The position numbers and the translations under genes were made by a program. The notes beneath the pieces were generated by a model. That model saw only the letters and a list, made by a program, of their open reading frames with translations. It was not told the DNA's origin and did not search any database. A DNA stretch of 64,000 bases, from the NCBI GenBank assembly GCA_029783825.1, contig JAREIK010002991.1, positions 2,615,397-2,679,396 of the forward strand, written 5' to 3'. Source of the stretch: Sapria himalayana. Its lineage: Eukaryota > Streptophyta > Magnoliopsida > Malpighiales > Rafflesiaceae. Below, one piece after another: positions 39,601 to 51,600 of the stretch. Position 1 is the stretch's first letter. Each line of letters begins with the position of its first letter.

Positions 39601-42600
39601 CTCATTCAAAAAAAATAAAAAAAAATCGATAAAATACATGTGTAACTCAAGCATAATGATAGCTTGCAAAAATTTCACAAATTAGACATTCAGTAATTAC
39701 TTCGGGTATTTTAACACATATCGCAATTTACAAAATTTGTTTAATATATAACTCTCTTTCGATGTAATCATGAAAAAAATATATTCATCAAGTATAACTA
39801 ATATATTATTCAATTATGAGAAACTATAAGTAAAAAAAGATTTTTTACCAAAATTATCTCATTTATTAATAAAAAAGTATGTTGATAATACATAATGCAT
39901 CTTAGTGAACCCACTCACAAAAAGTTTCATTTTAAGATAATCAATTTTTCTATTTGAATATATTTTTATAGTAAATATTCACCTACGACGAATAACAAAT
40001 CTTCTTGAATATCATGATATTAGTTTCCACCTCCTATTAGAATGAAAAATATTTATCTTTTCCATCATGATCAGGCATCATACTGGATATAAAGATGTTA
40101 AGTAAGTCGAGTAGCTCAGGCAAAGCATGAGGCAAGGCCTAAAAAAGCAGAGCATAGCCCGACTAGACACAATCTTGAATAGTCAATGAACCATGGTCGT
40201 TCCAACCCATGGCATGGCTAATTCGAGCTGTGCTGGGCCATGACCAATTCTGCCTTGGGACTAGCCAAGTATGACCCACGTACCTAACCCATTAGTATAA
40301 TCCACAAGCATGATAGCCCATGACCAACACGAGTCAGGGCCATAGACTCAATACCAGATTATTTTTTAAAAAAAACTAGGCCCAATCAATTGCCGAGGCC
40401 ACCCTTTATGTTTTCACATAACGGGCGTTGACATGAAAAATGACAGGTCGTGTCCATCACTTTTCATGTCGCATAAAAAAATAAAATAAAAATTGTATTG
40501 ATTTGTAGCCGTCAGATTTCACTCTAAAGGCTACAGGCAAAAATCTAATGCTATCAAATTTCTACATAATTATATTTAAAAAATTAAACAAATAAAAAAA
40601 ATATACATTATATTAATATAACACATCTTTATAAATATAGAATAATTTATTTTAAATTTTGATCAAATGCATTCTATCCTATCCTCTCTCTCTCCCTCCC
40701 TCCCCCTCTTCTATGTTGTGTGATCTATTTTAATATTTGTTCTTAGCGCTAAACTAACAATTTTAGAAAAATAGATAAATAGTAAACTACGACTATGGAT
40801 TGTTGCTTAAATAATTTTAAGCAAATATGATACAAATTTATTTTTTATTTATTAATTTATTTAACATATTACAAGTAATTTTAAAATTTTAAAATTATTT
40901 TAAATTAAAAACATAGATAACATAAAAAAATTATAAATAATAATTTTAGAGATATTAATTTTGATATAGATATAAATAATAATAACAATCTAACCGAAAA
41001 ATTCAAAGTCAAAACTAAGTTCTCTTCAATAATTTTGACCTATTTATCTAAAAAACATAAAACTAAATGAACTTCAGTAGTACATACTCACTTAACATAA
41101 TAAAAGATAAAAAATATATAAATATCAAATAAAAATCAATAAAAAAATATATATTATAAAAAAATATATATATACACATATAAAAAATTGATGTGACACT
41201 AGTCATTTTAAGAAATATACTAATTAATACAGCAAAAAATATGATGCATTAGATCATAGACAAACCAAACTAAGTGTCAAAACCTTTAAAATTAGATCAA
41301 GTTTGACTTTATTGACCTCATTTATTTATCATAATAACTTTAAGAGAGAAAAAAAGAGATGACTAAATTGATTATTATTATGCATATCTAATTAAATTTT
41401 TAGATGATTATAAGATAATTAGTATTATGTAGATCTACTTTTAACCTACTTATCATCAAATTTCTATGTCAGCTAATAAGAATGACATAATAAAATAATA
41501 TAAATTTAAAAAATATTTAATAATTAATAAATTTAAAAAATATAATAAACGGGTGTTGGTGATGTCTGACATATGAACTAGTCATGATAATACATCATTC
41601 GCATATCTCACTACCTACTATATAGATTCAAAATAAAAATTTAATAAAAAAAATTTAGGATTTATTGAGATCTTCCATTCTTATGATAATCCTATCATAT
41701 ACAAGTGTATGATGATATTTATAAAATATAATATTCAAAATAAAATTTTTAGTATTATATTCAAAAATATTTTGAATACGAGTGACTAATAGCTAAGAAA
41801 CATGAACATGAATATGAACACGAGAATACAACACGACATAATACAGAGACATGACAAATTTTTAAAAACTAGGATACAAATATGACTAGGATACGACATA
41901 ATAAAATAAAATAAATACAAATTTTATCCTTAAAAAACATGCATATTTATATTACATACTTCAAAATAATTTATTTATTATATTTATTAAACAATCATAA
42001 TTAAAATATTAAAATAATGGATTTAGCCCCCACCCCAATGTTACTACTTCGAAGCCCCGAAGCGAAGACAACCCCCCTACCTCCCCCACCATTACCTTTT
42101 TAGACTCAAATGATGTTTGTGACTCGGCGTCGTCGACCACTCGGCATTGTCAGCATTGTCGGTCACTTGTGTTGTTGGCGTTGTTGGCCACTCGGAGTTA
42201 TTGTAGGCATAGCACGTTGATTTTATGTTAAGCTAAATATTTCTATAATAAATACGCATCAAATACGTATTCGACACGTCCGTCCAATATACCACGTGAC
42301 ATATCAGACACGTATCCATGACGTGTCCGTACTATATCCACGTATGCGACATGATGACATGACTTTAGAATAACGTATTCATACTTCCTTGACTAATAGT
42401 ATATTAGTCATAAACATTAATAGACAAATTATTTGGTAATTTTTTTTATGTTATATATATATGTCATATAATTAATCTAATAATACTTTTAAGAATAAAA
42501 ATTATTTCTAATAATAAAAAATATAAAATTTACTAAAATAACTTATGATGCCTAGTAGACAAAAAGAATTTAGCAGTCTATATTTATTAGTGGATATTAA

Positions 42601-45600
42601 AAATTTTCAAACAAATATAATATTATTAAAATTATACCCAACTGATATTAAAATTATTTGTTAGCTATCAAGTGATATCTAACTACATTAATAATAAAAA
42701 TGATAAACTTATTATTTATAATTCTAACTGTGATAAAATTTATTTTATAAATTCCTAAAAAAAATTTATTATACAACGAACATGTTTTCGTCTATGTATA
42801 CCCTCACAACTTGTATTGTACTTGAATACATATGCAACATTTATAATATATTCAATTAGTATAGAGGATATCTTATATTTAGTATTATTAATATTGAGAT
42901 AAAAACTAAATATTTGAAACATTGAACCTTCATTTCACCTTTATATTATTTAAATGTTTGTATGAATCTTAGAATTAAGATAAAAAAATATTAATATACA
43001 TATCATCTTACATGAACCAAACAAATAAACTTAAAAATTATATTCATTAAAAATTAACTAACATATTTATAGAGGTGTCAAACGGGCCGGGCCGGCCCGG
43101 CCCGGCACGAGGCACGGCACGGTTCGGCCGTGCCTGGGCCGGCCCGGCACGTTAAAAAACCGTGCCCGGGCCCGTGCCGTGCCCGGTCGAAGCAAGGCAC
43201 GAGCCGTGCCGTGCCTGGCACGGCACGCCGGCACGGGTCCATCCCGTGCCGGTCCCGCAGGCACGCGTGGCACGCCGCCAGTGCCACGCGTGCCGTGGCG
43301 TGACCGCGTGACCACTGAGCACTGAGTCGTGACTCGTGCTCGAACCACCCAGCACCATGGCCCCCCCGGAAAAAAGACCGCGGGTCGGGTCCAAACAGAC
43401 CCGACCCGCGGTCTTTTCCGCCGAAAACCGAGAAAAATGAAAAAAATAACGGTAAAAAAAAAAAAAATTTCAAACGTAGATCGATTTTCAGCCGTTGGAT
43501 TCGACGCCAACGGCTAGGGGGCAGAATCCGACGGTCCTCGTGATTCTGCCCATTAAATTTAATAAAAAAATTCAAAAAAATAATAAAAAAATAATTTTTT
43601 TTTTAAACAAAAACTTTTTTTAGGCTATATAATCTACCCCCCTCCCTATAGAATTTATGTTTTTCAAAAACATTAATCCTCTCAATTTTTTCTCTCTCTC
43701 ACATAAACCGTGCTTTTCTCGCTCGGCCCTCGTTTTATTGATTTCGGCTTGAATTTTCGTGAAACTCAATTTGAGTTTTGAACTTCAAAGCTTCATGCGG
43801 GCTTCGGTGCATCTTTCACGTGAGAGACCTCTTTGCTTTTACCGGGTAATATAATTTACTTTTTGTTTTATTTTCTCTCTCTAAATCTTCTCTCTCTAGA
43901 AAAACGTACGAAAAAAAAAATGACGAATTCACCTAACACATATTTAAATTTGGAAAATGAAAATGTTAGTGTTACACAAACGTCCGTGGCTCCTGAAACT
44001 TTGGTTTCTCCTGTCATGTCAGCCCAAAGTTCTAAAAAACAAAAAACTAGGAGGACTTCTGTAGTTTGGACACATTTTAAAATCATAACACAATTAGATG
44101 TTAGGGGTGAGGAACATGAAATGGCACAGTGCAAATATTGTATGCGACTTTTAACATGCAAGAGTACATGTGGGACTGGGCACCTAAAGAGGCATTCTGA
44201 AATATGCTCCAAAAAACATGGACCGTTAGATCCTAGGCAAACCCAACTTGGCACTACATTTTTTGAGACTGGATCGAGTTCAGTCTCAAAGTTTAGTCCC
44301 TTCGTATACTCCAACGAGTTGGGTAGGGACGGCATGGCCAGGCTCATCACATTGATGGGTCTTCCGATCAGATTTTCGGAAGATCCGAGGGTAGTCCGCA
44401 TCATGCAGACTTATTTTCAGCCATCCTATCGTAGGATTCCTAGGTCCACATCTAGGAGTGACATACTAAAGATATATAAGTTAGAAAAACAAAAAATAAT
44501 TAATGAATTTTTGGCATTTAGTGGAGTGGTGTCCGTGACGTCCGATATATGGACATGTCACGATGATTCTTCTTATGCATGTATCACGAGTCATTATGTC
44601 GATTCAAACTGGACAATAAATAAAAAAATATTAGGATTCACTGAGATTCTTCATCCTCATGATGGCCCGGCCATTTTTGAGTGTATGATGAAAATATTTA
44701 GGGAATATAAAATTCAAAATAAAATTTTTAGTGTCACTTTCGATAATGCTGCGAATAATGGAGTAGCGATCAATATGTTTGTTAGGAATATTAGAGACGC
44801 ACCTTTAGGAGAGATATTTCATGTCAGATGCATGTGTCATGTTATTAACCTTATAGTTCAAGCGGGTATGAAGGTGTGTTCCACCGCGTTGGAACATATA
44901 CGCAATGCACTCAAGTATATTCGCACTCCTCGCAGACTACAAGAGTTTGGTAATCTCTGTTTGTCTGCGAATCTTAAGAAGAATAAATTCCAATCTGATG
45001 TGAGACATCGTTGGAATTACACGTACCTGATGTTGGAATCATGTGTTGGATACGAACACGTGATATCCGACTACGTCAATAGTAAGAGTGGCGAACTTAT
45101 TATTGACGACACTGACTGGGCTTCAGGAATTTCATTTATGAAATTCCTGAAGATATTTTATGACACGACGAACATGTGTTCGTCGGTTTATACACCCACC
45201 ACTTGCATTGCACTCCGTTGCATATGCAACATTAGTAGCATGTTTAGGATGTATCGAGCGGACCCGACGCTCAGCCTTATGGTTGCAGAGATGGAGACCA
45301 AGTACCTGAAGTACTGGTCCACCATTCCATCTCTTTATTGCCTCGCAGCATGCATGGACCCTAGGGCTAAGGTGGAAGGGGTTGAAAACACCCTGACTTT
45401 CATTTCCTCGTGCATGAACCTGGAAGATCCACCTCAAGGGTTCATTTACGAGAAGTTGACAGACCTGTTCACATACTACGATACTAGGTATGGTGGTGGT
45501 GGTGTTGAGACTGTGAGTACGGACTCTGATACCTTGTTCGGAGATGACCCATATTCCATTAACCTAGCGAGGGGGAAACGTAGGGGTGGACCTTCACATA

Positions 45601-48600
45601 GGAGCGAGCTGTCTCGGTACTTAGATACCGATTACTGCTCAATCCTATCACCATCTGACAATAAGAATCTTGATTTATTACAGTGGTGGAAATCATATGA
45701 GTCCGCCTATCCCGTGCTATCTAGGATGGCACGGGATCTACTGACTCCTCCGGTGTCGAGCGTAGCATCGGAGTCTGCTTTTTCTGTTGCAGTGAACGTG
45801 ATTTCGGATAGGAGATCGAGATTACGTCCAGATATGGTTGAGGCCTTGGCATGTTTGAAGGATTGGGAGGATTCGAGATTTAGCATCAGTGATCGTGCTG
45901 AAGCTGGGACTGTGACAGACACTGCAGTCGCATCCACATCCACTATGATGGCGGAGGAGCTGATTGCCGATGATGATGACCCATATGATACTGATCTTGA
46001 TGTTGCGGCTGATGATTCTCATTATATGCCGCTTGACGATTGATGCTCATCTGCTCTTTTTTTTCGATATATTTATTTTTTATACGCTTTGTTTGTACTT
46101 TGTATTATACGTTGTGTTGAAGTTGAAACTTATACTTTTTTTTTTCGGAGTTTTGGTTTCAAAAGCATGAATGGTAATTTTTATTTGCGTAGTTTAAATT
46201 TTTTTTCATTAAAATTTTTACTAACTTAATGTATTTAATTATTAATTTAAGATTTAAATATTATTTTAAAATTTATTAACTTTAAATCTTAATATTTAAT
46301 TAATACATTATAATATTAAAAAATGCTAAACTTAATTGAAAAAAAAAATAAATTTTCTAATTTTTTTTTTACATACTTACATTTTATTTTAAATGTAATA
46401 TTTTTAAACAAAAAATTTTATTTTTTTTTTATTACATAAACTTAAATAAAGATAAACAGAAAAATAATAAAAAAATTTAAAAAAAAAAATTATTTCAAAG
46501 TGCCAAGCCAAGTAGCCAACTGCCAAGTGCCAAGTGCCAAGCACGGGCCGTGCGCCCGTGCCCGTGCTTGGCTGTTGCAACACGCAACCGGCAACAGTGT
46601 TGCCGGTTGCGTCGTGCTTGGCTCCCGGGACCCGGACCCCGGTTGAGCAAACGTGCCCGAGCGGGCCGGGTACGGCACGGCATGTCCGAACCGTGCCCAC
46701 GGGCCGTGCCGTGCCCGTGGGATAAAATACCGTGCCGTGCCGGGCACGGCACGAAACAGTGACCGTGCCGTGCCCTGCACGGCACGGTAGCACGGCGGGG
46801 CACGGGAAAAACGGGCCGTGCCGTGCTGGGCCGGCCCGTTTGACACCTCTACATATTTATATATTAAGATACTAAGTATGATAATTATAGCAAAACTTCA
46901 AGTACGAATATGAACATTATATCCAAAGATGATGATTTTTTTCATTCAATTAGCTAGTGACAAATAACGGGATGATCAGTTAAATTGAAGCAAGCTTTCT
47001 CAGAACGTATATACTGATTACTACTCTATGATATCACATGATTATGATAATGATATAAATATTTTTAATTGATTAAAATCATACAAATTCACAAATAATA
47101 TAATATCTAAGAAGATACATAATCTACTAACATATCTAGTACCTAGCATAATATTAAAATCTATTTTTTTTGTAGTAACTAATATTATTTCAAATAAGAG
47201 ATCCAAATTATAATCAAATATCATAGATACACTTGCAAACTTGAAAGATTAGAAAGATTCATGATTTGACATTGAGGATAAAATGAAAAGATTACTGGTA
47301 GATGATGACTCATGAAACTTTAAAGATATTGAGGTCACCACTAGTATTACCTTCAAAATTATACATGATGACGATGATCAGCATCCGCACTATAATACTA
47401 CAAATATGAATTAATGACTTGTTTGATGGCATATGACGATGCTTATTTTATTAATTTTATTTTATCTTAAGTTATGTATCATATTTAAGATTATATTTTT
47501 TTTATACAATATTTTAATTTTTGTGTTGAGTAGAATGTCATTCAATTTTTTATTATTGATTAAATTTTAATTTATTTAAATTTCTAATACAAAGTATTTT
47601 TTTATTATATTATTTTGATATGTAAATATAATAAACTTAATAAATAAAAAATTAAAATTTTCAACAATTTTAATTGGGCATTCAAGCTGCTCATAATTGG
47701 CACGACCTAGTATGACTCATAATCCACCCAACATGAAGTGCCTGCTACAACCTAAAAAGGTTGTGTCGGGAGTGTTTGAGGACCTAGCATGACATGGTGG
47801 CCCAAGCCCAACTAGGCCACAAAATACTAAGTCATACGACCACAACATGGCCTATTTGACACATCTAACTGAATAAGATAATATCTTAGAAGAAACTTTG
47901 TATATTTGGATATTATTAAACAAAATAATAAAAAAAACAAAAGAAGTAGCAAGACAAAAATATAACAAAACATATAAAATTAAGTTGAGTATAATTTTAT
48001 ATCCTTTTTGAAAATCAATCAGAAAATTAAGATTAGATAGATTGGCTACAAGATCAACTAACTAACTCATTTGTAAGCTTTCCAATGGCCTGCATAGGTT
48101 GGGTATGTCTTATTCTCCTATTATAAACACTATATCATGTGTAATTAAGTTTTCCAAATTTATTGCTCAACATAAGCATGTACTAAGAAAGACTTATGGA
48201 CTATTGTATCCTATGGACTTAAAAGATATTTTCCTTCTTAGGCAACCAACTCACAAGTTTCATTTTGAGATAATTTATCTCTTCATTTGGATTTGTCTTT
48301 ATAGTGCTGGGTCAAGTGTTTAAGATCTCATGTCATGCATGGTATGACATGGTGACTCGACTGAAGCACAAAAAATTAAGTCATGCCAATATGAAAGGCC
48401 AATTTGACACCTCTAATTGGATAAGATGATATCCTAGAAAGAAACTTGTATATCTTAATATTATCAAACAGAGTAATAAAGGAAACAAAATAAGTAACAA
48501 GACCAAAATATAACAAAATTTAAGAAATTAAGTGTTATGTATACTTTTTTTATCCTTTTTAGAGATTAATTGGAATGTCAAGATTAGATAGATTGACTAC

Positions 48601-51600
48601 ATTATCATGTGACTTCATAGTAAGCACATCTATGGTCTGCATAAGTTAAGTATGTAACATTCCCCTAATATAAGCTCTATATCATGTGTTATCAAGTTTC
48701 CCAATTTATTGCTCAACATGAGCATGTACTAGGGAAGACTTGTGTACTATTATATAATCTAGACTTAAAAAGATATTATTCTTCTTAGGCAGCCCAGTTA
48801 CAAGTTTCATCTTAAGATAATCTACTTTTCCTTTTGGATTTGTTTTTATAGTGAATATTTACCTACAACCAACAACAAACTTTCTTAAATACCGTGATAC
48901 TAATTCCTAAGTCTCATTAGAATGAGAAACATATATCTTTTTCATCATGGTCAAGCATCATCTTACATAAAATAATACCTAAAAAAAAACTTGTATATCC
49001 TAATACTATCAAACAAATAATAAAGAAAACAAAAAAATAACAAGACTAAAATATAATAAAACTTATGAAATTAAATAGAGTATAACTCCTGTCTTTTTTA
49101 GAGAACAATAAGAAAATCAATATCAAATGAATTGACTATTGGATCATATGACTCCATATTGAGTTGATCTATGGCCTGAACAAGCGGGGTATGTCCTATT
49201 CTCATTACATAGACTTTAAGTTTTATTTAGTAAATTTTCTTAGTTATTGCTCAATATGAGCATGTGTTGACAAAGACTTATGGACTATTATATGATCAAG
49301 ACCTTAAAGAAATTTCTCTTTTGAGCAAACCACCAACAAGTTTCATATTAAGATAATTTACATTTTTATTTAGATTTATTTTATGGCAAATACTCACCTA
49401 CAAACAACAATAAGCATTCTCGAATATCATGATATAATTTCCAAATCTCATTAGAATAGTGAGCATTTATATTTTCTATTATGATCGAGAATTAACCTAA
49501 ATAAGATAACACCTCAAAAAAAAATTTTATATATTCTAATATTGCCAAACAATATAATAAAATAAACAAAAAATAATAATACTAGATATAATAAAACTTG
49601 TAAAATTCATTATCTAATACAATTCTTTTATCCTTTCACGAAAGTAATCAAAAGATCAAGATCAAATAAATTGACTATATGATCATCCAACTTCAAGATA
49701 AGTTCATTTATGACCTATGCAGAGTGAGTATGTCAAATTTTCATAGTATAGCCTCTAGGTCAAGTGCAGTCAAATTTTCTAAATTATTACTCAATATGAG
49801 TAAGAGTCTATTTGATAAAATTGAAAAAATTAAGTGTTATAAAATAAATATTGAAAAATAAGTACTGAAAAATTAAGGCTGAATTTTTAAAGGGTTGAAT
49901 CTATATTAAAAAATTATTTAATAAATTATTATTAATTGAATGATGAATATAAATATATTATTTGACAACTATAAATGTTAAATGCTAAAAATGATATATT
50001 TTATATTTTTATCCTTAATATCATTATATTATATATTATCCAACATAAATAAAATTTTAATAAAATTTATTTCACTATAATTATTAATTATTAAAAAAAA
50101 TAAAATTCCTAAAAACATATATATAAATAAATTATAAATTCAAAAAAAAATAAAAAAATTAAAAAAATAACTAATAAAATCTAAACTCTTTAAAATTATC
50201 TAAAATTTTAATATAAAAATAAAAATTAATAAATAACTAGTTTATTTGTTATTTCTTCTCTTAAATTAATAAAAAAAGATTAGGAATTGTAGTGACGGAG
50301 AAAAGAAGAAGAAAAAACAGATTCACAAACTGAACGGTAGTATGAATGAGAAAACAAAAAAAAATGATAATTTTTTTTAAAAAAATTGTTATATATTTTC
50401 AACATTTAACATTAAGTAGGTCTCTACATACTTAAAATTTCAAACATGCTTAAAATTTCAAACCATTAAAAATTTTAATTTTCAATGATTTGAAAATTTT
50501 AAGTGCATTATCAAACAGCCCCTAAGACTTATGGATTATTATATCATCTAAACTTAAAAAAGACTTTCCTTCCTAAAAATCTCACTTTTTCCAAAATCAA
50601 TTTAATATTTACTTATTGATAAATATGATAACTTCATAAAAATCACAATATATAATAGACCAAGTCCATATATAAGTGATGGATCATTCTCACTACTAAT
50701 TGATAATCCAAATAAAACTATATGTGAGAAATAAAAAGTAATTAATTAAAACATAACTTTAAGATTCACTCTCCACATCTTACTAAAAAATAAGTCATCT
50801 AAAAAAATAACATGAGCATTCACAAAAATCTTATTAGTCTCGAATAAAAATATTAATATCCAATTTGAGTATTAGAGTATCTAGATAAGACACGTCTCAA
50901 GATCCCAAATACAAAATTGTCTAGTCCCGTAGAGAGATCAAAGTTAAAATAAATATATCAAAAAATTCTAAAAGGCATACTAAATAATTTATATTCGAGA
51001 TATATAATGTAAAAGAATATCTACTAAAAAATAATCAACAAAGATATTTAATTGATAAAATAGATTATGATACAAATCATATCTCCCCGATAACTTTATT
51101 CTGTGAAAGTGTATCGACACAGGAAACTTGGTATATAATTTTATAATTCATAGAGTAAGTATTAAATTGCTTGACATAAATTCCAATACATTCACTTCGT
51201 ACTTTTTAATATTTTTATTAAATTAAGTTTATTATTATTTTATGAAATATTTAAAAAATTAAAATATTTATGATCTTAGATTTATAATAAAAAATATATA
51301 TTCATATGTATTTCATGTTCAATTATCAATAAAACTAATCAAATACATATATCTCATCTAGTCATATCATTACTAAATTCTTATATATCTAAATATATCT
51401 AAAGGTATCAAATGAATCATGTAAGACAGACATGACCCAAATTTTGGTGACTAAATCAGACAAAAGTGTCATTCCAAAAACATCATGAATTAGATGCCCA
51501 AGTTGTGCCACGCTAGCACAACGTCATGGCAGGATGGCTCGGCAGAGTAAAATGGCCTGCCTTCCACAATCAGGCATGCTAGGTCGAGTTGGAAGAGACA

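Larger units (their letters stand above)
43070..46851 (+). mobile_element. Complete autonomous hAT transposon (3782 bp), apparently intact
   Basis: Terminal inverted repeats tagaggtgtcaaacgggccg (left) and cggcccgtttgacacctcta (right) match over 20 bases. The 8-bp target duplication catattta (43062-43069 and 46852-46859) is exact. A single uninterrupted transposase gene (43920-46043) lies between GC-rich subterminal arms (43070-43430 and 46500-46851) packed with gcacgg/ccgtgc and ggcccg words. Base composition differs sharply from the flanking AT-rich intron. Exact TSD, clean TIRs and an open reading frame all point to a recent insertion. It lies inside a decayed copy of its own family. Confidence 0.95.
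40090..47867 (+). mobile_element. Old hAT transposon, decayed, interrupted by two later insertions
   Basis: Left end taaagatgttaagtaagtcg and right end catggcctatttgacacatcta are decayed copies of the intact hAT's termini. Flanks actggata (40082-40089) and actgaata (47868-47875) match 7/8, as an aged hAT TSD. Transposase remnants run in the same order as the intact copy: 41555-41760 (aligns with 44525-44735), 42405-42490 (44770-44860), 42770-42910 (45155-45260) and 47015-47400 (45625-45990). A leader-like stretch with a ctctctct tract is at 40490-40700. Interruptions are a 597-bp insertion (41793-42389) and the intact hAT (43070-46851). Removing them leaves about 3.4 kb, close to the intact element's 3.8 kb. 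Confidence 0.85.
47868..50640. repeat. Tandem array of about 540-bp units (four units, with insertions)
   Basis: The anchor 'acttgtatat(c/t)cttaat' recurs at 47901, 48449, 48994 and 49529 (spacings 548, 545 and 535). Each unit then has 'aacaaaa..agtaacaagac', a 'cctttttagagaat' block, 'ttgctcaacatgagcatgt', 'aagacttatggactatta', 'caagtttcat.ttaagataat' and 'tttatagtgaa'. Units: 47868-48298 (end replaced by a hAT terminus), 48416-48961, 48962-49494, and 49495 onward, the last interrupted by a Harbinger MITE and passing into other D1 sequence near 50540. The end of a further unit lies left of the old hAT (39880-40081). A single copy of this unit sits at about 60280-60760. Confidence 0.8.

Noticed and set aside
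43833..43919. Hydrophobic 29-residue N-terminal extension of the hAT transposase
   Set aside because: It starts at TTG and lies in the leader; ATG 43920 is the first true start, and the extension resembles no hAT N-terminus.
46404..46846. Open frames in the right GC-rich arm of the hAT, and likewise at 43067-43575
   Set aside because: Same repeat artefact; the real gene of this element is the 43920-46043 transposase.
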